From: Streptomyces fagopyri
GTDB lineage: Bacteria; Actinomycetota; Actinomycetes; Streptomycetales; Streptomycetaceae
Assembly: GCF_009498275.1 (NCBI RefSeq)
Contig: NZ_CP045643.1
Span: forward strand, 2,604,001 to 2,668,000
DNA: 64,000 nucleotides
Direction of reading: 5' to 3'
The translations under genes were made by a program, and so were the position numbers. The first letter of the stretch is position 1. Each line of letters begins with the position of its first letter. Shown here in pieces: positions 10,250 to 17,264 of the stretch. The notes under the pieces were generated by a model that saw only the letters and a list, made by a program, of their open reading frames with translations, made no database searches and was not told where the DNA came from.

Positions 10250-11779
10250 ATGGCAGACGACTACCTCGTACGCATCGGCAAGCTCATCCGTGACGCCCGT
10301 CAGCACCGGGGCTGGACCCAGTCGCAACTCGCCGAGGCTCTCGGCACCAGCCAGAGTGCCGTCAATCGCATCGAGCGCGGCAATCAGAACATCAGCCTTG
10401 AGATGATCGCCCGTATAGGCGAAGCCCTGGACAGCGAGATCGTGTCCCTGGGCTACGCGGGTCCGATGCATCTGCGCGTGGTCGGCGGACGGCGGCTGTC
10501 CGGCTCGATCGACGTGAAGACCAGCAAGAACGCCTGTGTCGCGCTGCTGTGCGCGACCCTCCTCAACAAGGGCCGCACGGTGCTGCGCCGGGTCGCCCGG
10601 ATCGAAGAGGTCTACCGCCTGCTGGAGGTGCTCGGCTCGATCGGCGTCCGCACCCGGTGGATCAACGACGGCGTCGACCTGGAGATCGTGCCCCCGGCCC
10701 AGCTGGACATGGAGGCCATCGACGCCGAGGCGGCCCGCCGCACGCGGTCCATCATCATGTTCCTCGGCCCGCTGCTGCACCGCATGGACCAGTTCAAGCT
10801 GCCGTACGCGGGCGGTTGCGACCTGGGCACCAGGACCATCGAGCCGCACATGATCGCGCTGCGCCGCTTCGGTCTCGACATCGCCGCCACCGAGGGCCTC
10901 TACCACGCCCGGGTGGACCGCTCGGTCTCCCCCGCCCGCCCGATCGTCCTGACCGAGCGCGGCGACACGGTGACCGAGAACGCGCTGCTCGCCGCCGCCC
11001 GCCACGACGGCGTGACCGTCATCCGCAACGCCTCCTCCAACTACATGGTCCAGGACCTGTGCTTCTTCCTGGAGGCCCTGGGCGTACGGGTGGAGGGCAT
11101 CGGCACCACGACGCTCACCGTGCACGGCGTGCCCACCATCGACGTGGACGTGGACTACTCGCCCTCGGAGGACCCGGTCGAGGCGATGAGCCTGCTCGCC
11201 GCCGCGGTCGTCACCGAGTCGGAGCTGACGGTGCGCCGGGTGCCCATCGAGTTCCTGGAGATCGAGCTCGCGGTCCTGGAGGAGATGGGCCTCGACCACG
11301 ACCGCACGGCGGAGTACTTCGCCGACAACGGCCGCACGCGGCTGGTGGACCTGACGGTCCGGCCCTCCAAGCTGGAGGCGCCGATCGACAAGATCCACCC
11401 GATGCCCTTCCCGGGCCTGAACATCGACAACGTCCCGTTCTTCGCGGCCATCGCGGCCTCCGCGCAGGGCAAGACGCTGATCCACGACTGGGTGTACGAC
11501 AACCGGGCCATCTATCTCACGGACCTCAACCGCCTCGGCGGGCGTCTCCAGCTCCTCGACCCGCACCGGGTGCTGGTGGAGGGCCCGACCCGCTGGCGCG
11601 CCGCCGAGATGATGTGCCCGCCCGCGCTGCGGCCCGCCGTGGTCGTCCTGCTGGCGATGATGGCCGCCGACGGTACGTCCGTGCTGCGCAACGTGTACGT
11701 CATCAACCGCGGCTACGAGGACCTGGCCGAGCGGCTCAACTCACTCGGGGCGCAGATCGAGACGTTCCGGGACATCTGA
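10250..11779 (+). CDS. MurA-like enolpyruvyl transferase with N-terminal XRE DNA-binding domain
   Basis: 509 residues from the ATG at 10250. Residues 7-65 are a helix-turn-helix of the XRE family (WTQSQLAEALGTSQSAVNRI). From residue ~73 onward the protein is an EPSP synthase/MurA fold. MurA catalytic features are retained: the Lys-Asn pair in SKNA (93-94), the loop cysteine in GGC (Cys190, equivalent to the phosphoenolpyruvate- and fosfomycin-reactive Cys115 of E. coli), the aspartate in NIDNVPF, and the C-terminal arginine in ALRPAVVVLL with NRGYEDLAERL. MurA makes UDP-GlcNAc-enolpyruvate, the first committed step of peptidoglycan synthesis. The fused domain suggests an enzyme-regulator or a sensor of cell-wall precursors. 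I recall the S. coelicolor neighbour of acnA as such a MurA-like protein. It is transcribed alone, with a terminator. Confidence 0.92.
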   Translation: MADDYLVRIGKLIRDARQHRGWTQSQLAEALGTSQSAVNRIERGNQNISLEMIARIGEALDSEIVSLGYAGPMHLRVVGGRRLSGSIDVKTSKNACVALLCATLLNKGRTVLRRVARIEEVYRLLEVLGSIGVRTRWINDGVDLEIVPPAQLDMEAIDAEAARRTRSIIMFLGPLLHRMDQFKLPYAGGCDLGTRTIEPHMIALRRFGLDIAATEGLYHARVDRSVSPARPIVLTERGDTVTENALLAAARHDGVTVIRNASSNYMVQDLCFFLEALGVRVEGIGTTTLTVHGVPTIDVDVDYSPSEDPVEAMSLLAAAVVTESELTVRRVPIEFLEIELAVLEEMGLDHDRTAEYFADNGRTRLVDLTVRPSKLEAPIDKIHPMPFPGLNIDNVPFFAAIAASAQGKTLIHDWVYDNRAIYLTDLNRLGGRLQLLDPHRVLVEGPTRWRAAEMMCPPALRPAVVVLLAMMAADGTSVLRNVYVINRGYEDLAERLNSLGAQIETFRDI

Positions 11780-11796
11780 TCCCCCGCACGGCCGTA

Positions 11797-11838
11797 GGGG
11801 CCCGCCAAAGGACGCCCTCGCGTCGGCCGGCGGGCCCC
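11797..11838 (+). terminator. Terminator of the XRE-MurA gene
   Basis: GGGGCCCGCC (11797-11806) pairs perfectly with GGCGGGCCCC (11829-11838), starting 18 nt after the stop codon. It lies between convergent genes and may serve both. Confidence 0.8.
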
Positions 11839-11863
11839 GTCGTGTGCCGTCCCGTGGGCGGGC

Positions 11864-12373
<510 letters not shown>

Positions 12374-12550
12374 TCACCCCTTTGGTGGCGAGTCCGCCCC
12401 AGGCGTCATGGGAACGTTCGAGAGTTGTCCGTGTGTTGTCACGCTTCTCGACCGGCGGTTCCGATGAGTTCGCCGCGGGAGCATGGTCTTAACCATGCGA
12501 GGCGGCGACAGCGCCGCAGGCACTCATCGCATCCGACGTGGAGGTGCGCC

Positions 12551-12745
12551 ATGTGTTCCCACCAGGCTCTGTGCCCGTCCGCGGACTCCAGGCTTCCGCA
12601 CGTGGTGTCGGCCCACCACGAGCAGGGGTGGAGCCTGCTGTGCAACGGCGCGATCGTCTTCGACGACAGCGGCGAGCTGCTCCCCGACGGCAGCGTGATC
12701 GCTCCGCACCGGGTGTTCGCGGAGCGGCTCACCGTCGCCGCCTGA
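12551..12745 (+). CDS. DUF5999 family small cysteine-containing protein
   Basis: 64 residues from the ATG at 12551, with GGAGG at 12540-12544 as ribosome site. MCSHQALCPSADS at the N-terminus and EQGWSLLCNGAIVFDDSGELLPDG are the conserved DUF5999 blocks. The Cys-x-His pattern near the N-terminus and the later cysteine could bind a metal, but this is inference. Paralogues are frequent in streptomycetes, often beside regulators; function is unknown. The frame runs further upstream but without a ribosome site or family similarity. Confidence 0.85.
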   Translation: MCSHQALCPSADSRLPHVVSAHHEQGWSLLCNGAIVFDDSGELLPDGSVIAPHRVFAERLTVAA

Positions 12746-12773
12746 CCACCGCCCCTGCCGCGCCGGCATCGCG

Positions 12774-13172
12774 CTACGCCAGGACCGCGAAGCCGTCGAG
12801 TTCGACCAGGGCGCGTTCGTCCCACAGGCGCACGGCGCCGACGACGGCCATGGCGGGATAGTCGCGCCCCGCCAACCGCCGCCAGACGCGCCCGAGTTCG
12901 GCGGCGTGAGCGCGATAGTCCGCGACGTCGGTGGCGTAGACGGTGACCCGCGCGAGGTCGGCCGGGGTTCCCCCCGCGGCCCGCAGCGCGGTGAGCAGGT
13001 TGGCCAGCGCCCGCTCGAACTGCTCCGGAAGGCTCTCGCCGACCACCTTCCCGTCCGTGTCGAGCGAGGTCTGACCCGCCAGGAAGACGACGCGGGTGCC
13101 GGTGGCGACGACGGCGTGCGAGAACCCCGCGGGCGGGGAGAGTTCGGGCGGATTGAGACGCTCGGTGCTCAC
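12774..13172 (-). CDS. RidA/YjgF-family protein, probably acting in the aminobenzoyl-CoA pathway
   Basis: 132 residues. I choose the GTG at 13172, which overlaps the stop of the upstream acyl-CoA dehydrogenase gene by four bases (GTGA), with GGGAGG just upstream; a GTG four codons earlier is possible. RidA-family enzymes hydrolyse reactive enamines or imines. The fold is recognisable (VVFLAGQTSLDTDGKVVGES, then LARVTVYATDVADY) and the glutamate in ALVELDGF is kept. The catalytic arginine normally in the P-A-R motif is replaced (YPAMAVVG), so this is not a standard RidA active site. Translational coupling to the dehydrogenase and a nearby monooxygenase/reductase that yields an enamine-CoA product suggest it deaminates that intermediate. 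The role is inference. Confidence 0.85.
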   Translation of the reverse strand: MSTERLNPPELSPPAGFSHAVVATGTRVVFLAGQTSLDTDGKVVGESLPEQFERALANLLTALRAAGGTPADLARVTVYATDVADYRAHAAELGRVWRRLAGRDYPAMAVVGAVRLWDERALVELDGFAVLA

Positions 13173-14500
13173 GATGCCTCCCACGACGCGTACAACTCCT
13201 TGGCGATGATCGCCCGTTGGACCTCGCTCGCGCCCTCGTAGACACGGGGGGCGCGGACCTCCCGGTAGAGGTGTTCGAGGAGATGACCGCGGCGCAGGGC
13301 ACGGGCGCCGTGCAGTTGGACCGCCGCGTCGACCACGTACTGGGCCGTCTCGGTCGCCAGCAGCTTCGCCATCGCCGCACGGCGGGGCACGTCCGGGGCC
13401 CCCTCGTCGTACGCCGCCGCGGCCGCGTACACCATGAGCCGGGCCGCCTCCGTGCGCAGCGCCATCTCGGCGACCTGGTGGGCCACCGTCTGCAGGTCCT
13501 TCAGCTTCCCTCCGAACGCCTCTCGCCGGGCGGTGTGCGCGAGGGCCGCCTCCAGGGCCGCTCCCGCCATACCGACCGCGAAGGCGCCCACGCTCGGGCG
13601 GAAGAGATTGAGGGTGCCCATCGCGACCCGGAAGCCGCGGTCGGGTTCACCGAGCACGTCGTCCGCGGTGACCGGTACGCCGTCGAAGGCGAGGTTCCCG
13701 ATCGGGTGCGGCGAGAGCATGTCGAGCGGGGCCCCGGTGAGGCCGGGCCGGTCGGCGGGGACGAGGAACGCGGTGACACCCCGGGCGCCCGCGCCCGCCG
13801 TGGTCCGCGCGAAGACGGTGTAGAAGTCGGCCTCGGGCGCGTTGGAGATCCAGCACTTCTCCCCGGTGAGCCGCCAGCGCCCGGCGCCGTCGGCCTCGGC
13901 GACGGCCCCGGTGCCGGCCTCGTCGGCGGGCAGGGCCCGGACCTCCGCCCCGGACACCGGCGAACCCGCGGGCGCGGCTTCGGCGGGCATCCCGGTCTCC
14001 GCGACCGCCGGCGCCCCGGCCCGCTCGGCCGCGAGCGTCCCGGAATCCGCGCCGGGCGCGGTGCCCGGCGGTGGGCCCGGCGTGTGCGGGGCGGCCCGGT
14101 CCGCGCGCAGGGCCAACGCCGCCGCGTCGGAGCCCGCGGCCGGCTCGCTGAGCGCGAAGGCGGCCACCGCGGTGCCGTCCGAGACGCGCGGGAGCCAGTA
14201 CGCGCGCTGGGCCCGGGTGCCGTACGCGTGCACCGGATGCGCGCCGAGACCTTGGAGGGCGAGCGCGGTCTCGGCCTCCGTACAGACCTGTGCCAGGGAC
14301 TCCCGCATCAGGCACAGGTCGAGCGCGCCGGAGGTGAACAGCCGCGTGAGCAGACCCAGTCGGCCCAGCTCGGCGACGAGGGGGCGGTTGACGTGGCCAG
14401 GCTCGCCCTTCTCGGCCAGCGGGCGCAGCCGCTCCGCGGCGAGCGTGCGCAGCTCGGCGCACCAGGCGGTCTGCGCCGTGTCGAGCGAGAAAACGGTCAC
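13169..14500 (-). CDS. Acyl-CoA dehydrogenase with an unusual low-complexity insertion
   Basis: 443 residues with a GTG start at 14500. FAD-dependent alpha,beta-dehydrogenation of an acyl-CoA. The N-terminal helical domain, the beta domain (FALSEPAAGSDAAAL, then WRLTGEKCWISNAPEADFYTVFART) and the C-terminal helical domain are present. The catalytic base is visible in RVYEGASEVQRAI. Between the two beta-domain motifs lie about 70 residues rich in Ala, Gly, Pro and Glu (roughly 150-220) that normal members lack; they probably form a disordered loop. It is first in a two-gene operon with the RidA-like gene and divergent from the CoA ligase. Its promoter carries the 13-bp operator shared with the enoyl-CoA hydratase operon. 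Likely a step in degrading the ring-reduced or opened CoA thioester. Confidence 0.9.
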   Translation of the reverse strand: MTVFSLDTAQTAWCAELRTLAAERLRPLAEKGEPGHVNRPLVAELGRLGLLTRLFTSGALDLCLMRESLAQVCTEAETALALQGLGAHPVHAYGTRAQRAYWLPRVSDGTAVAAFALSEPAAGSDAAALALRADRAAPHTPGPPPGTAPGADSGTLAAERAGAPAVAETGMPAEAAPAGSPVSGAEVRALPADEAGTGAVAEADGAGRWRLTGEKCWISNAPEADFYTVFARTTAGAGARGVTAFLVPADRPGLTGAPLDMLSPHPIGNLAFDGVPVTADDVLGEPDRGFRVAMGTLNLFRPSVGAFAVGMAGAALEAALAHTARREAFGGKLKDLQTVAHQVAEMALRTEAARLMVYAAAAAYDEGAPDVPRRAAMAKLLATETAQYVVDAAVQLHGARALRRGHLLEHLYREVRAPRVYEGASEVQRAIIAKELYASWEAS

Positions 14501-14530
14501 GGCCGGTCCCCTCTCCCTTGAGGACTTCAG

Positions 14531-14568
14531 GTTATCGCGGGACGTTGACTGTCGTCACCAACACGATA
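14531..14568 (-). promoter_or_regulatory. Shared operator/promoter of the aromatic-CoA regulon, copy 1
   Basis: On the minus strand GTGACGACAGTCA (14558-14546) is followed nine bases later by GATAAC (14536-14531), a plausible -10 with TGGTGA 18 bases upstream as a -35. The dehydrogenase GTG is 30 nt downstream. The same 13-mer, the same 9-bp gap and GATAAC recur at 20572-20599. The core TGAC-N4-GTCA is an imperfect dyad. Confidence 0.7.
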
Positions 14569-14600
14569 CGCTCCTTGTGCGCAACCGAGAGCTGAGCCAC

Positions 14601-14684
14601 CGACCGCGCACGATGCGCCAAGCACCGCGCACCACGTGCCACGCACCGCGCACCATGTGCCATCAACCACGCGCCACAAGCCGC
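14601..14684. repeat. Four imperfect 21-bp tandem repeats between divergent operons
   Basis: Units at 14601, 14622, 14643 and 14664. The second and third differ by only two bases (GCACCGCGCACCAYGTGCCA core); the outer two are degenerate. The 21-bp period equals two helical turns, so a regulator could bind one face, but this may also be simple slippage sequence. Confidence 0.65.
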
Positions 14685-14728
14685 GGGTTGAGAGCCGCGA
14701 GCCCACCACGACAAGGGGGCGAACCTCC

Positions 14729-16429
14729 ATGGACCCCGGCGACACCCTGGAGCCGACGATCTCGGCCCACCTCGACACCTTCGCCCGCGACCACCTCCCG
14801 CCCCCGGAACAGTGGCCCCGACTCCCCTTCGATCTGCCCGAGTTGCGCTATCCGGACCGGCTCAACTGCGCGGCCGAGCTCCTCGACGGCCGGGATCCGC
14901 AGCGCCCCGCCTTCCGCACGCCGTCCGGCGACCTGTGGACGTACGGACAACTCCTCGCGCGCGTCGACCGCATCGCCCATGTGCTGACCACCGAGCTGGG
15001 CGTGGTGCCCGGAAACCGGGTCATGCTGCGCGGGCCCACCACGCCCTGGCTCGCCGCGTGCTGGCTGGCGGTCCTGAAGGCGGGCGCGATCGCCGTCACC
15101 GTGCTCGCCCAGCAGCGCCCGCACGAGCTGACCACGATGGGCACGATCGCCCGGGTGACCCACGCCCTGTGCGACATACGGTCGGTCGACGACCTGGCCG
15201 CCGCGGACATCCCGGGGCTGCGGATCACGACGTACGGCGGTGACGCGTCCGACGATCTGCTGCTGCGGATCACGGGCGCGCCCGACGAGCCCTTCACCGC
15301 CGTGGACACGGCCGCCGACGACGTCGCGCTGATCGCGTTCACCTCGGGCACGACCGGCCGCCCCAAGGGCTGTGTGCACTTCCACCGCGATGTGCTGGCG
15401 ACGGCGGACACCTTCTCCCGCCATGTACTGAGGCCGCACGAGGACGACGTCTTCACCGGCAGCCCCCCGCTGGGATTCACCTTCGGGCTCGGTGGACTCG
15501 TCATCTTCCCCATGCGCGCGGGCGCCTGCTCCCTGCTGCTCGAACAGGCGGGCCCCAGGCAGCTGTTGCCCGCGATCGCGGAGCACCGTGTCTCCGTGCT
15601 GTTCACCGCGCCGACCGCGTACCGGGCGATGCTGACGGAACTGGACGGGTATGACACGACGTCGCTGCGGCGCTGTGTGTCGGCCGGCGAGAACCTGCCC
15701 GCCGCGACCTGGCAGGCCTGGCACGCCCGCACCGGGCTGCGCATCATCAACGGCATCGGCGCCACCGAGCTGCTGCACATCTTCATCTCGGCGGCCGACG
15801 AGCGGATCAGACCCGGCACCACGGGCCTGCCCGTCCCCGGCTGGCAGGCACGCGTGGTCGGCCCCGGCGGGGATCCGGTCCCGGACGGCGAACCCGGCCT
15901 GCTCGCCGTACGCGGCCCGGTGGGCTGCCGCTATCTCGCCGACCCGCGGCAGCGGGAGTACGTGCGCGACGGCTGGAACATCACCGGTGACACCTATGTC
16001 CGCGACGCCGACGGCTACTTCCGCTATGTCGCCCGCGCCGACGACATGATCGTCTCGGCCGGGTACAACATCGCGGGGCCGGAGGTCGAGGACGCCCTGC
16101 TGCGCCATCCGGATGTCGTCGAGACGGCGGTCGTGGGCCGCCCCGACGAGGCGCGCGGCCAGGTCGTGGTGGCGTACGCGGTCCTGCGCACGGGCGCGCC
16201 ACGGGACCCGGAGGCGCTGCGGGTCTTCCTCAAGTCCGAGCTCGCGCCGTACAAGTGCCCCCGCGAGTTCGTCTTCCTGGACGTGCTGCCGCGCACGGCG
16301 ACGGGGAAGCTGCAGCGCTTCCGGCTGCGCACGGCCGTCCCCGTACAGGGCGCCGCCGGGGACGAGCCGCCCACCGGGGGTGAGGTGTCCCCCGGAGGCG
16401 AGTTGTCCACCGGCGGCGGATCCAAGTGA
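14729..16429 (+). CDS. Benzoate/2-aminobenzoate-CoA ligase family protein
   Basis: 566 residues from the ATG at 14729, with AAGGGGG upstream; the longer frame runs back through tandem repeats. ANL-superfamily acid-CoA ligase that adenylates a carboxylate and transfers it to CoA. The P-loop TSGTTGRPKG is at 205-214, the A5 motif in NGIGATELLHIF, the hinge region in GWNITGDTYVRDADGYFRYV, and the catalytic lysine in RTATGKLQRF near residue 533. The pattern of AGYNIAGPEVEDALL resembles benzoate-CoA ligases. Clustering with a monooxygenase/reductase of the 2-aminobenzoyl-CoA type makes 2-aminobenzoate (anthranilate) the best substrate guess; benzoate or salicylate remain possible. Followed after 15 nt by a PaaX-family regulator. 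The Gly/Ser/Thr-rich tail is unremarkable. Confidence 0.88.
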   Translation: MDPGDTLEPTISAHLDTFARDHLPPPEQWPRLPFDLPELRYPDRLNCAAELLDGRDPQRPAFRTPSGDLWTYGQLLARVDRIAHVLTTELGVVPGNRVMLRGPTTPWLAACWLAVLKAGAIAVTVLAQQRPHELTTMGTIARVTHALCDIRSVDDLAAADIPGLRITTYGGDASDDLLLRITGAPDEPFTAVDTAADDVALIAFTSGTTGRPKGCVHFHRDVLATADTFSRHVLRPHEDDVFTGSPPLGFTFGLGGLVIFPMRAGACSLLLEQAGPRQLLPAIAEHRVSVLFTAPTAYRAMLTELDGYDTTSLRRCVSAGENLPAATWQAWHARTGLRIINGIGATELLHIFISAADERIRPGTTGLPVPGWQARVVGPGGDPVPDGEPGLLAVRGPVGCRYLADPRQREYVRDGWNITGDTYVRDADGYFRYVARADDMIVSAGYNIAGPEVEDALLRHPDVVETAVVGRPDEARGQVVVAYAVLRTGAPRDPEALRVFLKSELAPYKCPREFVFLDVLPRTATGKLQRFRLRTAVPVQGAAGDEPPTGGEVSPGGELSTGGGSK

Positions 16430-16444
16430 TCTTCGAGCACTAGA

Positions 16445-17263
16445 GTGATCAATGTGTCAGAGCAGCGCGCCCCCCGGTCCCTCATCGTCACGTTCTACGG
16501 CGCGTACGGCCGTTTCATGCCCGGTCCCGTGCCGGTGGCCGAGCTGATCCGGCTGCTCGCCGCTGTCGGTGTCGACGCGCCCTCCGTGCGTTCGTCGGTC
16601 TCCCGGCTCAAGCGCCGGGGGCTGCTCGAACCGGCCCGCACCCCGGCGGGCGCGGCGGGGTACGGGCTGTCGCCCGACGCGCGCCAGCTCCTCGACGACG
16701 GCGACCGGCGGGTGTACGCGACGGCTCCTCCCGAGGACGACGGCTGGGTGCTCGCCGTCTTCTCCGTGCCGGAGTCGGAACGCCAGAAGCGGCACGTGCT
16801 GCGCTCGCGACTGGCCGGCCTCGGCTTCGGGACGGCCGCACCGGGGGTGTGGCTCGCTCCGGCCCGGCTGTACGAGGAGACACGGCACACCCTCGCGCGG
16901 CTGCGGCTCGATCCGTACGTGGAGCTGTTCCGCGGGGAGCACCTGGGCTTCGCGGCGACGGCGGACGCGGTCGCGCGCTGGTGGGACCTGGGCTCGATCG
17001 CCAAGGAGCACGAGGAGTTCCTCGACCGGCACGCGCCCGTGCTGCGCGCCTGGGAGCGGCGCGCGGACACCCCTCCCGAGGACGCGTACCGCGACTACCT
17101 GCTGGCCCTGGACACCTGGCGCCACCTCCCGTACGCCGACCCGGGACTTCCCGGCGCGCTGCTGCCCCCGGGCTGGCCGGGCGCCCGTTCGGCCGCCGTC
17201 TTCCGGGCTCTGCACGAGCGGTTGCGCGACGCGGGGGCGGGCTTCACCGAGGTACCCGCGTAA
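16445..17263 (+). CDS. PaaX-family transcriptional regulator
   Basis: 272 residues. PaaX proteins are GntR-like winged-helix repressors released by aryl-CoA thioesters such as phenylacetyl-CoA. The N-terminal DNA-binding domain (about residues 12-75) contains VDAPSVRSSVSRLKRRGLLE. The middle domain (GWVLAVFSVPESERQKRHVLRSRL, then GVWLAPARLY) and C-terminal helical domain (AYRDYLLALDTWRHLPYADPGLP) are typical. The start is uncertain: GTG at 16445 or GTG at 16454. TAGAGT at 16441-16446 could be a -10 that makes the second start leaderless. It directly follows the ligase and converges on the monooxygenase gene with one base between stop codons. It is the natural candidate to bind the operator shared by the two neighbouring leftward operons. 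Confidence 0.92.
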   Translation: MINVSEQRAPRSLIVTFYGAYGRFMPGPVPVAELIRLLAAVGVDAPSVRSSVSRLKRRGLLEPARTPAGAAGYGLSPDARQLLDDGDRRVYATAPPEDDGWVLAVFSVPESERQKRHVLRSRLAGLGFGTAAPGVWLAPARLYEETRHTLARLRLDPYVELFRGEHLGFAATADAVARWWDLGSIAKEHEEFLDRHAPVLRAWERRADTPPEDAYRDYLLALDTWRHLPYADPGLPGALLPPGWPGARSAAVFRALHERLRDAGAGFTEVPA

Positions 17264-17264
17264 C

